A stretch of DNA of 64,000 nt from Nonomuraea gerenzanensis (GCF_020215645.1 NZ_CP084058.1:1736001-1800000), one strand, 5' to 3'. Positions 1 to 9,069 are shown, numbered from the stretch's first letter. Notes: a model not told the origin generated them from the sequence alone. Numbers and translations: made by a program.

Positions 1-1
1 C

Positions 2-1732
2 GAGCTCAAGCGCTTCCTGGGCGAGGCCGGCACGGTCCTGATCGTCAGCCGCAACCCGGAGGAGTGGCTCGGCGACCTGCGCCGCGTCGAGGTGGACGGG
101 CTGAGCGCCGACGAGGCCGTCCTGTACGCCGACCAGCTCCTCGAACCGTTCCCCGAGGCCGGGCGCAGGCGCGCGAGCCCGGCGTTCGCCGAGCTGATGG
201 AGTGGCTCGACGGCCACCCGCTCAGCATGCGCCTGATCCTGCCCCACCTGGCGACCACCGGCCCGGCCGCCCTGCTCGCCGCCCTACGCGGCGCCGCCCC
301 GCTGCCGGGGCGGGACGACGGGGATCGCCGCAGCTCGCTCACGGCGAGCATCGGCTACTCCTTCGACCGCCTGCCCGAGGCCGACCGGCGCGCCCTGACC
401 ATGGTCGCGCTGTTCCACGGCGTGGTGGACGCGAACCTGCTGGCGTGGCTGTCGGGCATCTCCGACGTGCTGCAACGCGTGCGCGGGCTGACGGCCGACG
501 ACTGGACCCGCGTCCTGGACGGCGCCGCCGCCGTCGGCCTGCTCACCCGGTTCGCCGACGGCATGTACCGCATCCATCCTGCTCTGCCCGCCTTCCTGGC
601 CCAGCGCTGGCGAGCCGAGGACTCCTTCGCGGCGGAGCACGCCGCCGCCGCGGGCGCGATGCTGCAGACCTGCTCCGCGCTGGCCGACTTCCTGCTGCCG
701 CAGCTGTCGGGCCGGAGCGCCAAGGCCGGTGTCCTGCTGACGCGGCTGCATGCGCGCAATCTCACCGGCATGCTCGCCCACGCCATCGAGGAGAAGATCT
801 GGGACCGCGCCCAGTGCATCGTGCAGACGCTGGTCGAATACTGGGACATCCGTGGATTGAGCGAGGAGACGCGAGGCTGGACCGACCGCATGCGGCTCGC
901 GCTCGAAGGCGCTGACGGAAGCCCGCCAGGTCTGGACAGCGACGCCGGCCGGTGCTGGGCCTTCGTGGCGAGCGCCGAAGCGACCAGATCGGTGCTCGAC
1001 GAGCGGATCGGCCAGGCCCAGGAGAGGTACACGGCGATCCTGGAGCACCTCGAGCGGCAGCCGCCGGGCCCCTACCGGCAACGGCTGTTATCGGGCGTCT
1101 ACCACCAGCTCGGCGTGGTGGCGGGAGAGCGGGAGCGGTGGGAGGAGGCGGAGCGGTGGCACCGCACGTCCCTGGCCATGCACGAGGAGTGCGGCGATCG
1201 GGCGGGTCTGGCCGGGTGTTACCACCAGCTCGGCCGATGCGCGCAGGAGCAGCGGCGCTGGAAGGAGGCGGGGCGCTGGTTCCGCAAGGCGCTGGCCGTC
1301 GAGGAGGAGCTGGGCGACCAGGCTCGCATGGCCGACGGCTTCCATCAGCTCGGCATGATCGCGCAGGAGCGCCGGCGGTGGCACGAGGCGGAGCGGTGGT
1401 ACCACCGATCCCTGGCACTCAACGAGGACGTCGGCAACCGCCCGCATGCCGCCATCACCTACCACCAGCTCGGCCTGCTGGCCCAGGAGCGGCAGCACTG
1501 GGCCGAGGCGGAGCGGTGGTACCTCGCGGCGCTGGAGGTCAACGAGGAGCTCAACCGCGGCGGCCATCTGGTCGCCAACTACCACCAGCTCGGGGTCATG
1601 GCGGTGCAGCTCGGCCGGCCGCGGGAGGCGGAGCAGTGGTTCACCCGGGCACTCGCGCTCGCCCAGTCGCTGGACCTGCGTACGGACATCGACCGTGAGC
1701 GCGGATCGCTGGACACCTTGAGGAGGAGCTGA
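2..1732 (+). CDS. STAND/NB-ARC-like ATPase with C-terminal TPR repeats (5' end outside window)
   Basis: The gene is cut by the left edge; 576 C-terminal residues remain, open from base 2. The first residues (VLIVSRNP, then a leucine-rich helical stretch and DRLPEADRRAL) look like the end of a STAND NTPase core and its winged helix; the Walker motifs would lie upstream. From about base 1100 there are five very regular 40-residue TPR-like units, each opening with YHQLG or FHQLG at 1100, 1220, 1340, 1460 and 1580. STAND-TPR proteins are signal-sensing ATPases in actinomycetes, often regulatory or defensive, and TPRs usually bind a ligand or partner. The stop lies 2 nt before the next GTG, so the two genes are co-translated. 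The family call is good; the specific role is unknown. Confidence 0.75.
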   Translation, partial: ELKRFLGEAGTVLIVSRNPEEWLGDLRRVEVDGLSADEAVLYADQLLEPFPEAGRRRASPAFAELMEWLDGHPLSMRLILPHLATTGPAALLAALRGAAPLPGRDDGDRRSSLTASIGYSFDRLPEADRRALTMVALFHGVVDANLLAWLSGISDVLQRVRGLTADDWTRVLDGAAAVGLLTRFADGMYRIHPALPAFLAQRWRAEDSFAAEHAAAAGAMLQTCSALADFLLPQLSGRSAKAGVLLTRLHARNLTGMLAHAIEEKIWDRAQCIVQTLVEYWDIRGLSEETRGWTDRMRLALEGADGSPPGLDSDAGRCWAFVASAEATRSVLDERIGQAQERYTAILEHLERQPPGPYRQRLLSGVYHQLGVVAGERERWEEAERWHRTSLAMHEECGDRAGLAGCYHQLGRCAQEQRRWKEAGRWFRKALAVEEELGDQARMADGFHQLGMIAQERRRWHEAERWYHRSLALNEDVGNRPHAAITYHQLGLLAQERQHWAEAERWYLAALEVNEELNRGGHLVANYHQLGVMAVQLGRPREAEQWFTRALALAQSLDLRTDIDRERGSLDTLRRS

Positions 1733-1734
1733 CC

Positions 1735-2640
1735 GTGCCCGACCCCGTAGCCGACGGTGCCAGAGCCGCCGCTCGCCGCCTCGGCCTCACCGCCGACGTG
1801 GAGAGCGCCCTCCAGGCCCGCCGCCCCGACCAGTACCTGGACCCCGTCTCCCTGGCCTCCCTGATCGTCAGCGCCGCCGCCCTGGCCTGGACGGTCTATC
1901 AGGACCTCAGGAAGAAGACGGACACGCCGTCGCCGGACGTGGTCAGCCGCACGGTTCGTACCGAGCTGCGCCGCTCCCGCACCCTCACGACTCGCGACGA
2001 GGAGGTCATCACCCTCACCGTCCAGGAGACGCTCACGGCGATGAGCGGCACCCAGGACAGCCCCGGCCGGACCTCCTCCCCGGCGCGGAGCAGCGGTGGT
2101 TACGATCACGGGATGGCACGGCTGCGCAGGACACCACCGCACGAGCTGGACCCGGAGGCCCGGGCGCTCTACGACAAGATCACCTCGGGGCCGCGCGGCC
2201 GGTTCATGGTCGATGCGGAGGGCGGGCTCACGGGGCCGTTCAACGCGATGCTGCTCAGCCCGGCCCTCGGCGACCCGCTCCAGGAGCTGGGCGCCGCCGT
2301 CCGCTACCGCTCCACGCTCAGCGACCGGGCGCGGGAGCTGGCGATCCTGGTCGTGGCCGGGCACCAGGACAGCGCCTTCGAGCAGGCCGCCCACGAGCCG
2401 ATCGCCCGCGAGCTGGGCTTCACCGAGGAGCAGCTCCGGGCGTTGCGCGACGGCTCGCCGCCGGCGCTCGACGACCCGGGCGAGGCGGCGGTGCTGCGCG
2501 TGGTGCGGGCGCTGGTGACCAAGGGGGATCTGGACGAGGAGGAGTACGCCGTGCTGGGGGAGCGGGAGGTGTTCGAGCTGACCACGCTGGTCGGCTACTA
2601 CTCCACGCTGGCTCTCCAGCTCCGCGTCTTCCGGGTGTGA
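1735..2640 (+). CDS. Small membrane-segment protein fused in frame to a carboxymuconolactone decarboxylase (AhpD-like) domain
   Basis: The GTG start has an AGGAGG 8 nt upstream, inside the end of the STAND gene. The 301-residue frame has two parts. Residues 1-105 resemble the small proteins that often follow STAND/TPR genes: a short acidic start, one hydrophobic segment around residues 40-56 (SLASLIVSAAALAWTVY), then a charged region. Residues 127-301, beginning at an internal ATG at base 2113, are a full-length carboxymuconolactone decarboxylase-family domain (YRSTLSDRARELAILVV followed by E-x-x-x-H). No stop separates them, and a linker of about 22 residues joins them. Either this is a true membrane-tethered fusion, or a lost stop joined two genes and the enzyme also starts at 2113, where I see only a weak ribosome site. 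CMD enzymes of the AhpD type act in peroxide defence; the active cysteine pair is not evident here. Confidence 0.65.
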   Translation: MPDPVADGARAAARRLGLTADVESALQARRPDQYLDPVSLASLIVSAAALAWTVYQDLRKKTDTPSPDVVSRTVRTELRRSRTLTTRDEEVITLTVQETLTAMSGTQDSPGRTSSPARSSGGYDHGMARLRRTPPHELDPEARALYDKITSGPRGRFMVDAEGGLTGPFNAMLLSPALGDPLQELGAAVRYRSTLSDRARELAILVVAGHQDSAFEQAAHEPIARELGFTEEQLRALRDGSPPALDDPGEAAVLRVVRALVTKGDLDEEEYAVLGEREVFELTTLVGYYSTLALQLRVFRV

Positions 2641-2647
2641 GGCCGGC

Positions 2648-3559
2648 TCAGCGGGTGGCGCCGCTGGGATCGTCCAGCCACGTCCGCAGCACCGTACGGG
2701 CCGCGTCCGCCTGGTCGGGGAAGCGTAGCGCCCTGGCCAGCACCCACAGCGTGCCCTGCAGCCCGCGCGCCGCCAGGAACGCCCGCAGCTCCGGCTCGCC
2801 CGGATCGGCCCCGTAGGCCCGCACGGCGGCCCGCCCGTCGAGCCGCGTCGTGCGCAGCAGGCACGCCAGGTCCCACGCCACGGGCGCGGTCATGCACTCC
2901 TCGAAGTCGTTCCACAGCAGCCCGCCGGGCGTGGCGAGCAGGTTGCCGGGATGCGCGTCCCCGTGCACCGCCTGCACCGGCCCGCCGAGCCCATCCGTCT
3001 CAACAACCGGCCCACCGAGCCGCTCCGCGCACCCCGCGTGCGCCTCCCGCAGCCGCGCCAGCTCCCCGTCCCCGACCAGCCAGGAGCCCTGCCGCGCCAG
3101 CAGGCCGAGCAGCCGCGCGGGCTCGTCCAGCACCGGCCCCAGTCGGGGCAGCTCGCCGGGGAACCCGCGCAACGCCTCGTGCAGCTCGGCCAGCATCCGC
3201 CCGGCCTCCTCGGGCGTGATCACCCGCCCGGCATCGTGCGGGACGTGCGCCCAGAAGGACATCGCGACCCCGTCGCGCCGATGAGGACCGGCGGGCAGCA
3301 GCCCGCTGGGCGGCACCACCGGCACACCCGCCCCGTGCAGGTACGACACCACCGCCACTTCGCGCTCCAGCGCGTCGGCCGGGTCAGGCCGGCCGAGTGC
3401 CGTGGTGGTGGGCACGCGCGCCACGACGGGCGCGGGCCGCAGCAGGACGCGCAGGTTGAAGGAGTCGTTCAGCACCACCGGCTCCAGCACCCGCACCCCG
3501 TGCTCCCGCGCGACGGCGACGGCGACGGCGGCGGACACGGCGGCGCTGCGGGAGACCAT
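2648..3559 (-). CDS. Aminoglycoside phosphotransferase-family kinase (APH fold)
   Basis: A 303-residue cytosolic protein with the APH/choline-kinase catalytic signature: VHGDAHPGN (Brenner motif, catalytic Asp) around residue 195, followed by the metal-binding DFEE motif. The N-terminal lobe is short and poor in the usual glycine-rich pattern. The ATG lies 3 nt after the stop of the upstream LacI-type gene, so it is the last gene of the beta-glucoside operon. Family members phosphorylate small hydroxylated compounds, including sugars, amino alcohols and antibiotics. Its place beside a sugar regulator suggests a sugar or sugar-like substrate, but that is inference from position only. Nothing shows that it gives drug resistance. 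Confidence 0.8.
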   Translation of the reverse strand: MVSRSAAVSAAVAVAVAREHGVRVLEPVVLNDSFNLRVLLRPAPVVARVPTTTALGRPDPADALEREVAVVSYLHGAGVPVVPPSGLLPAGPHRRDGVAMSFWAHVPHDAGRVITPEEAGRMLAELHEALRGFPGELPRLGPVLDEPARLLGLLARQGSWLVGDGELARLREAHAGCAERLGGPVVETDGLGGPVQAVHGDAHPGNLLATPGGLLWNDFEECMTAPVAWDLACLLRTTRLDGRAAVRAYGADPGEPELRAFLAARGLQGTLWVLARALRFPDQADAARTVLRTWLDDPSGATR

Positions 3560-3562
3560 GGC

Positions 3563-4558
3563 CTAGGCCGACTCCCTGATCACCAGCTCCGTGGGCAGGA
3601 TGATCGGATCGGTCGGCCCGCCCTCGAACAGGTTGAGCAGCAGCCTGACCATGGCCGCCGCCTGCTCGGCGATCGGGTGCCGGAGCGTCGTCAGCGGCGG
3701 CTCGGTGTACTTGGCCGCCTCGACGTCGTCGAAGCCCACCACCGCCACGTCGTCGGGCACCCGCCGCCCGGCCTGCCGCAGCGACTGCAGCGCCCCGACC
3801 GCCATCATGTCGTTGGCCACGAACACGGCGTCCAGCGCCGGGTCGTCGCCGAGGAGCTGGCGCATCGCGATCGCGCCCGACTCGCGGGTGAAGTCGCCGA
3901 CCGCCACGATCGAGCGGCGGTCGGAGTCGCGCAGCACGTTGCGGTAGCCGGCCAGCCGGTCCTGGCCGGCGATCATGTCCTGCGGGCCGGCGATGGTGGC
4001 GATCCTGCGCCGCCCCGTCTCCACCAGGTGCCGCACCCCTGCCTCGGCCCCGCCGACGTTGTCGTTGTCGACGAACGGGATGTCGACCGGCACGGCGGGA
4101 CGCCCGTAGGAGACCACCGGCACGCGCAGCCGTGACAGCGCGGCCGGCAGCGGGTCGGCGCCGTGCATGGACAGCAGCATCACCCCGTCGACGTGGCCGC
4201 CGGAGATGTAACGCTCCACCCTGGCGTGACTCTTGGGCGAGGACGCCAGCATCAGCACGACCTGCTTGTTGATCGCCTCCAGCTCCACCGAGGCGGACCT
4301 GATCGCGGTGGAGAACAGCGGGTCCTCGGAGAAGACCCTGGTCCCCGGCTCGCTCACGACCAGGGCCACCGAGTCGGTGCGCTGGGTGACCAGGCTGCGC
4401 GCGGCGGAGTTGGGCACGTAGCCCAGCTCGTCGATCGCGCGCAGCACGGCGTCGCGGATGTGCGGCGCCACTGTCGTCTGCCCGTTGACCACCCGGGAGG
4501 CGGTGGCGCGCGAAACGCCCGCGCGGGCGGCGACCGCCTCAAGGGTCGGGCGTCTCAT
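3563..4558 (-). CDS. LacI-family transcriptional repressor, CebR-like
   Basis: 331 residues, the usual LacI length. The N-terminus is a classic LacI helix-turn-helix (TLEAVAARAGVSRATASRVV), followed by the hinge-helix region (NSAARSLV) and a periplasmic-binding-protein-like effector domain. It is transcribed in the same direction as, and directly after, the binding protein, two permeases and GH1 enzyme. The order ABC-bgl-lacI matches the cellobiose (ceb) loci of streptomycetes, where CebR represses cebEFG and bglC and is released by cello-oligosaccharides. The 18-bp palindrome at 9052-9069 is the natural candidate operator. Function as repressor is well supported; the inducer is inferred from the neighbouring GH1. 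Confidence 0.88.
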   Translation of the reverse strand: MRRPTLEAVAARAGVSRATASRVVNGQTTVAPHIRDAVLRAIDELGYVPNSAARSLVTQRTDSVALVVSEPGTRVFSEDPLFSTAIRSASVELEAINKQVVLMLASSPKSHARVERYISGGHVDGVMLLSMHGADPLPAALSRLRVPVVSYGRPAVPVDIPFVDNDNVGGAEAGVRHLVETGRRRIATIAGPQDMIAGQDRLAGYRNVLRDSDRRSIVAVGDFTRESGAIAMRQLLGDDPALDAVFVANDMMAVGALQSLRQAGRRVPDDVAVVGFDDVEAAKYTEPPLTTLRHPIAEQAAAMVRLLLNLFEGGPTDPIILPTELVIRESA

Positions 4559-4591
4559 GTCTGCACCAGGAGGGAGAGCACGTCAAAGAAT

Positions 4592-5962
4592 CTACAGGCC
4601 GTTCCTGACGATCACGTCCCGGTACCACAGCGCGCTGTCCTTGAGCACCCGCTCCTGCGTCGCGTAGTCCACGTGCACGATGCCGAACCGCCGCCGGTAG
4701 CCCTCGGCCCACTCGAAGTTGTCCAGCAGCGACCACACCAGGTAACCGCGCAGGTCCGCGCCCGCCTCGATGGCCCGGTGCACCTCGCGCAGGTGCCCGT
4801 CGAGGTAGGCCACCCGCTCGTCGTCGTGCACCTGGCCGTCGCGGACCACGTCGTCGAAGGCCGCGCCGTTCTCGGTCACCATGAGGCCGACCCGCGGGTA
4901 GTCCTGCGAGAGCCGGACGAGCAGCCGCGACAGCCCGTCCGGCACGATCGGCCAGCCCATCGCGGTCGTCGGCGCGTCCGCCGTGGCGAACCTGACGTCC
5001 TCCGAGCCCGGCCACGCGGCGTCGGCCGGCAGCCCGGGGCCCGACTCGACCACGCACGGGTTGTAGTAGTTGACGCCGACCAGGTCGAGCGGGGCGTTGA
5101 TCAGCTCCAGGTCGCCGTCCTGGATGTGCGCCGTCCCGCCGTTGCGGGCCGCCGCCTCCAAGACCTCCTCCGGGTACGTCCCGTAGACCGCCGGGTCGAG
5201 GAACTGCCTGGTCAGCAGCGTGTGGATGCGGTGCGCCACGGCCGCGTCCGCCTCGCTCGGCACCGCCGACGGGTCGTTGACCTGGGCGGGGGTGAGCACG
5301 GGGGAGGAGTTGACGACCAGCATGATCGTGGGCGCGCCGGCCTCGCGCAGCCGCCTGGCCGCCAGCCCGTGGCCGAGCAGCAGGTGGTGGGCCGAGCGCA
5401 TGGCGTCGGCGGGGCGGCGGCGGCCCGGCGCGTGCACGCCGTTGCCGTAGCCGAGGAAGGCGGCCACCCAGGGCTCGTTCAGCGTGGCCCAGTCGGCGAC
5501 GCGGTCGCCGAGCCGGGCGTGGACGGCCTCGGCGTAGTCGGCGAAGCGGTAGGCCGTGTCGCGGTTCGTCCAGCCGCCGCGGTCTTCGAGGGCTTGGGGG
5601 AGATCCCAGTGATAAAGCGTGACATAAGGCGAAATTTCGGCGGCTAGTAGTTCATCTACGAGCTTGTCGTAGAAGGCCAGGCCGCGGGGGTTGACCGGGC
5701 CCACGCCGTCCGGCTGGATGCGCGGCCAGGCCACCGAGAAGCGGTAGGCCGCCAGCCGCAGCTCGCGCATCAGCCCGATGTCGTCACGGAAGCGGTGATA
5801 GTGATCGCAGGCCACGTCGCCGGTGTCGCCGTCGGCCACGTTCCCGGGGGTGTGGGAGAAGGTGTCCCAGATCGACTGGCCCCGCCCGTCCTCCTTGACC
5901 GCCCCCTCGATCTGGTAGGAGGCCGTGGCGGCACCCCAGACGAAGTCCTCGGGAAAGATCAT
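4592..5962 (-). CDS. Family 1 glycoside hydrolase (beta-glucosidase)
   Basis: 456 residues, typical of bacterial GH1 enzymes. The protein starts with the family signature FVWGAATASYQIEGA. The catalytic acid/base is Glu163 in LNEPW and the nucleophile is Glu364 in TENGAAF. There is no signal peptide, so it acts in the cytosol on imported beta-glucosides such as cellobiose, releasing glucose. The ATG overlaps the stop of the upstream permease gene by 4 nt (ATGA), which implies translational coupling. It is the intracellular step of the uptake operon that starts with the binding protein at 9019; the LacI gene follows 33 nt downstream. Substrate range beyond beta-glucosides cannot be read from sequence. 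Confidence 0.93.
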   Translation of the reverse strand: MIFPEDFVWGAATASYQIEGAVKEDGRGQSIWDTFSHTPGNVADGDTGDVACDHYHRFRDDIGLMRELRLAAYRFSVAWPRIQPDGVGPVNPRGLAFYDKLVDELLAAEISPYVTLYHWDLPQALEDRGGWTNRDTAYRFADYAEAVHARLGDRVADWATLNEPWVAAFLGYGNGVHAPGRRRPADAMRSAHHLLLGHGLAARRLREAGAPTIMLVVNSSPVLTPAQVNDPSAVPSEADAAVAHRIHTLLTRQFLDPAVYGTYPEEVLEAAARNGGTAHIQDGDLELINAPLDLVGVNYYNPCVVESGPGLPADAAWPGSEDVRFATADAPTTAMGWPIVPDGLSRLLVRLSQDYPRVGLMVTENGAAFDDVVRDGQVHDDERVAYLDGHLREVHRAIEAGADLRGYLVWSLLDNFEWAEGYRRRFGIVHVDYATQERVLKDSALWYRDVIVRNGL

Positions 5963-6762
5963 CCCTTAACAGCTCCTTGCATGATTCCACCGATGATTTG
6001 CTTGCCGAACAGGGCGAAGACGGCCACGAGCGGCAGGGTCCCGATCGCGGTGCCCGCGAGCCCGAGCACGTAGTCGTTGACGTACCCGCTGGCCAGGGTC
6101 GACAGCGCCACCTGGACGGTCGGATTGTCCGGGGTGAGCACCACCAGCGGCCAGAAGTAGTCGTTCCAGGCCGACATGAACGTCAGCATGCCGAGCACCG
6201 CCGCGGCCGGCCGCGCGGCCGGCAGCACCACGTGCCAGAACAGCCCCCACGTCGAGCAGCCGTCCACCCGCCCGGCCTCCAGCAGCTCGGTGGGCAGGGC
6301 GCGTGAGAGGTACTGCGTCATGAAGAACACGCCGAACGCGTTGACCAGCGCGGGCACGATCAGCGCGTAGTTGGTGCCGGTCCACTCCAGCTTCACCATG
6401 AGCATGTAGAGCGGGATGATGCCGAGCTGCGCCGGGACCATCATGGTCGCGACCGTGATCACCAGCATGATGTTCCTGCCCCTGAACTGCAGCTTGGCGA
6501 AGGCGAATCCGGCCAGCGTCGAGAAGAACATCACCGCGATCGAGATCGAGCCCGCCACGATGACCGAGTTGGCCAGCGCGAGCCCGAAGGGCACGGTGTC
6601 GAAGACCCGGGAGACGTTGGCGAAGAAGTTCCCGCCGGGGATCAGCGGCGGCGGCACCTCGGCCAGCGCGGAGTTGTGCCTGGAGGCCACCACGACGCTG
6701 TAGTACAGCGGGAACGCCGAGAAGAAGGCCACCGCGGTCAGGGTGAGGTAACGCAGTCTCAC
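5959..6762 (-). CDS. Carbohydrate ABC transporter permease, MalG/CebG type
   Basis: 267 residues with six predicted membrane helices and the permease EAA loop (EAGRVDGCSTW) that docks on the ATPase. The GTG start at 6762 is preceded by GGAGG and overlaps the stop of the first permease by 4 nt (GTGA). The reading frame stays open far upstream, but that part is antisense shadow of the first permease. It forms the membrane channel with its upstream partner for uptake of the sugar caught by the lipoprotein encoded at 7718-9019. No ATPase gene is present in this operon, as in streptomycete ceb loci, where a shared MsiK-type ATPase encoded elsewhere drives several sugar importers. Type is certain; the sugar is inferred from the GH1 gene. 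Confidence 0.9.
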   Translation of the reverse strand: MRLRYLTLTAVAFFSAFPLYYSVVVASRHNSALAEVPPPLIPGGNFFANVSRVFDTVPFGLALANSVIVAGSISIAVMFFSTLAGFAFAKLQFRGRNIMLVITVATMMVPAQLGIIPLYMLMVKLEWTGTNYALIVPALVNAFGVFFMTQYLSRALPTELLEAGRVDGCSTWGLFWHVVLPAARPAAAVLGMLTFMSAWNDYFWPLVVLTPDNPTVQVALSTLASGYVNDYVLGLAGTAIGTLPLVAVFALFGKQIIGGIMQGAVKG

Positions 6763-7721
6763 ACCAGACCTCCCTTCACCTTGCGGGTGATCAGGAAGTT
6801 GATCCCGGCGACCACCACCACGGCCACGAACATCAGCCACGACGCCGCCGAGGCGTAGCCGAAGTCGAACGTCGAGTTCGCGAAGCCCTGCTCGTAGACG
6901 AACAGCGCCAGCGTCTGGAACTGGCGGTCGGGGCCGCCCGTGGCGATGCCGCCACCGCCGCCGCTGCTCTGCCCGAACAGCATGGGCTCGGCGATGATCT
7001 GCATGGCGCCGATCGTGGAGACGATGACCACGAAGATGATCGTCGGCCGGATCATCGGGATCGTGATGCGTCGGAGCTGGGTGAAGTTGCTCGCCCCGTC
7101 GAGGGTGGCGGCCTCGTACAGCTCGCGCGGGACGGCCTGCATGGCGGCCAGGAAGATCAGCGCGTTGTAGCCGGTCCACCGCCACATGATCATCACCGAG
7201 AGCGCGATGTGCGAGGTGGCCGTGCCCGCCGCCCAGTCGATGTGGCCGGCCCCGAACCAGGACAGCATCCAGTTGATCATGCCGAAGTCCCGGCCGAAGA
7301 GCTGGCTGAAGATCACCACGACCGCCACCACGCTGGTGACGTTCGGCAGCAGCAGCGCGATCCGGAAGAAGGTCTGGAAGCGCAGCCGCCGGTTGAGCAG
7401 GTGCGCCAGCCAGATGGCCAGCGCGAGCTGCGGCACGGTGGACAGCACGCCGATCGACAGGGTGTTGAAGGTGGCGTTCCAGAAGTAGGCGTCGGTGAGC
7501 AGCGTCGAGTAGTTGCCCAGGCCGATGAACTCCTGCGTCTCGGAGAGCAACGTCCACTCGTGCAGGCTCACCCAGGCCGTGTAGACCAGCGGGAACAGCC
7601 CGAAGGCGCAGAACAGCAGGAAGAACGGGGCCACGTAGGCGTACGGCGACACCCTCACGTCGAGGGTGTGCCGCACGCTGCGCCTACGCCGTCGCGTGAC
7701 CGCGAGGGGAAGGGTGCTCAT
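6759..7721 (-). CDS. Carbohydrate ABC transporter permease, MalF/CebF type
   Basis: 320 residues. A basic N-terminus (TRRRRRSVRH) precedes six predicted membrane helices, beginning with APFFLLFCAFGLFPLVY. The EAA loop reads EAATLDGASNF. The ATG at 7721 overlaps the stop of the binding-protein gene by 4 nt (ATGA), and the gene itself ends in a GTGA overlap with the second permease, so all four transport and hydrolysis genes are translationally chained. A glycine-rich loop (GQSSGGGGGIATGG) in the last extracytoplasmic segment is somewhat unusual. It pairs with the MalG-type protein to form a heterodimeric channel. Confidence 0.9.
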   Translation of the reverse strand: MSTLPLAVTRRRRRSVRHTLDVRVSPYAYVAPFFLLFCAFGLFPLVYTAWVSLHEWTLLSETQEFIGLGNYSTLLTDAYFWNATFNTLSIGVLSTVPQLALAIWLAHLLNRRLRFQTFFRIALLLPNVTSVVAVVVIFSQLFGRDFGMINWMLSWFGAGHIDWAAGTATSHIALSVMIMWRWTGYNALIFLAAMQAVPRELYEAATLDGASNFTQLRRITIPMIRPTIIFVVIVSTIGAMQIIAEPMLFGQSSGGGGGIATGGPDRQFQTLALFVYEQGFANSTFDFGYASAASWLMFVAVVVVAGINFLITRKVKGGLV

Positions 7722-9019
7722 TTGATCTTCTTGACGTCCTCGAGCACCTGCGCCCACGCCTCTTCCGGCGTCTGCTTGCCCTGCTCGACGCGGCCCAGGC
7801 CGTTGCCGATGGCCGTGCGCACGTCGGCCTCCTTCGGGCCGAGGTGCTGCGGCTTGAGCGCCTTGGCGGCGTCGGAGTAGATCTTGCCGATGGGGGCGTC
7901 GCCGAAGAACGGCTTGGTGAAGTTCTGGATCGACGGGTCGTCGTACAGGGCCGGGATGGACGGGAAGGTGCCCTCCTCCTTGAAGACCTTGGCCTGGTTC
8001 TCCTTGGAGGTGAGGAAGTCGATCAGCTCGGCCGCCTCCTTCGGGTGCTTGCTCTGCTTGGGCACCATCAGGTGCGAGCCGCCGCTGTTGCCGGAGCCGC
8101 CGGGCACGCTGGCGATGTCCCACTTGCCGGCGGAGTCCTTGGCCTGCTCCTGGATGAAGCCGGTCATCCAGGCCGGGCAGATGATCGTGGCGAACGAGCC
8201 CTTGGCGAAGCCGGTGTTCCACGGCGGCGAGAAGGCGGCCAGCTTGGCGGTCAGGCCGTCCGCGGTGAGCTGGTTCGACAGGTCCCAGGCCTTCTTCACG
8301 TCGGGGTTGGACTCCACGATGATGTTGTCCTGGGCGTCGTACAGGCCGACGGGCGCCTGGTTGACCATGGCGCGGAAGATCTCACCGGGGGAGTCGACGA
8401 ACTTGGCGCCGGCCACGTTCGCGGCGGCGAACTTCTTGCCCGTCTCGATGTACTGCTCCCAGGTGGGCCAGAGCGCCGACACCTCCTCGCGGTCCTCGGG
8501 CAGCCCGGCCTTCTTGAACAGGTCCTTGCGGTAGCACATGGCCAGCCCGCCCACGTCGGTGCCGAGGCCGAGCACCTGCGCGCCGTCCTTGCTCAGGCCC
8601 TGCTGCCACTTCCAGTCGAGGTAGTCGGCCTGGCGCTTGTCGAGCCCGTACTGCTTGAGGTCGGTGAACTTGCCAGGCTGGGCGGTGAACGTGCTGATGT
8701 AGCCCACCTCGACCGCCGCGACGTCCCCCGCGCCGGCGTTCGTGGCCAGCCGCTTGACCAGGTTGCTGTGGTGGTCGTTGAACTGCGTGACGTTCTCGAC
8801 GATCTCGATGTTCGGGTGCGACTTCTTGTACTCCTCGTAGAGCGGCTTGAAGCCGAAGTCGCCGAACAGGTCGACCGTCAGCTTGATCTTCTCTCCGGGC
8901 TTGGCGCTCGACTCGGTGGCGGTGTCGCCGCCGCCTCCACCACCGCCGCACGCCGTCGCCAGGGCGAGGACGGACGCGGTGAGCAACGGCAGGCCGAGCC
9001 GCCGGATGCGAGGGGCCAT
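7718..9019 (-). CDS. Sugar-binding lipoprotein of an ABC importer, CebE-like
   Basis: 433 residues from the ATG at 9019, chosen because AGGAGG lies about 8 nt upstream and a complete lipoprotein signal follows (basic start, hydrophobic core, ALATACGG lipobox with Cys near residue 23). A longer frame to 9088 has no ribosome site and would bury the signal. A seven-glycine linker follows the lipidated Cys. The body is a family 1 solute-binding protein (EEYKKSHPNIEIVENV, then AVEVGYIS and DVGGLAMCYRKDLFKKAGLP). It is the first gene of the permease-GH1-LacI operon, so the ligand is probably a cello-oligosaccharide or other beta-glucoside. A LacI-type operator and a TTGACA element lie just upstream. 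Confidence 0.9.
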   Translation of the reverse strand: MAPRIRRLGLPLLTASVLALATACGGGGGGGDTATESSAKPGEKIKLTVDLFGDFGFKPLYEEYKKSHPNIEIVENVTQFNDHHSNLVKRLATNAGAGDVAAVEVGYISTFTAQPGKFTDLKQYGLDKRQADYLDWKWQQGLSKDGAQVLGLGTDVGGLAMCYRKDLFKKAGLPEDREEVSALWPTWEQYIETGKKFAAANVAGAKFVDSPGEIFRAMVNQAPVGLYDAQDNIIVESNPDVKKAWDLSNQLTADGLTAKLAAFSPPWNTGFAKGSFATIICPAWMTGFIQEQAKDSAGKWDIASVPGGSGNSGGSHLMVPKQSKHPKEAAELIDFLTSKENQAKVFKEEGTFPSIPALYDDPSIQNFTKPFFGDAPIGKIYSDAAKALKPQHLGPKEADVRTAIGNGLGRVEQGKQTPEEAWAQVLEDVKKIK

Positions 9020-9051
9020 GGGAAACCCTCCTGGGGTCATGCTTGGGCTGG

Positions 9052-9069
9052 TGAGAGAGCGCTCTCTCA
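9052..9069 (-). promoter_or_regulatory. LacI-type operator of the beta-glucoside operon
   Basis: The 18-bp sequence TGAGAGAGCGCTCTCTCA is a perfect palindrome with the central GAGCGCTC core seen in CebR-type LacI operators. It lies 33 bp upstream of the binding-protein start. A related half site, TGAGAGAGCGC, begins at 9130, one promoter length further upstream. The assignment to the LacI gene at 3563-4558 is inference from position. Confidence 0.75.

Noticed and set aside
284..1585. Long open frames on the opposite strand and in other frames of the TPR gene
   Set aside because: They mirror the codon periodicity of a high-GC gene and give Arg/Ala/Pro-rich sequence with no motif; the TPR frame explains the region.
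2648..3559. Antibiotic-resistance aminoglycoside kinase
   Set aside because: Only the general APH fold is supported; position in a sugar operon and lack of a resistance-type signature do not justify that call.
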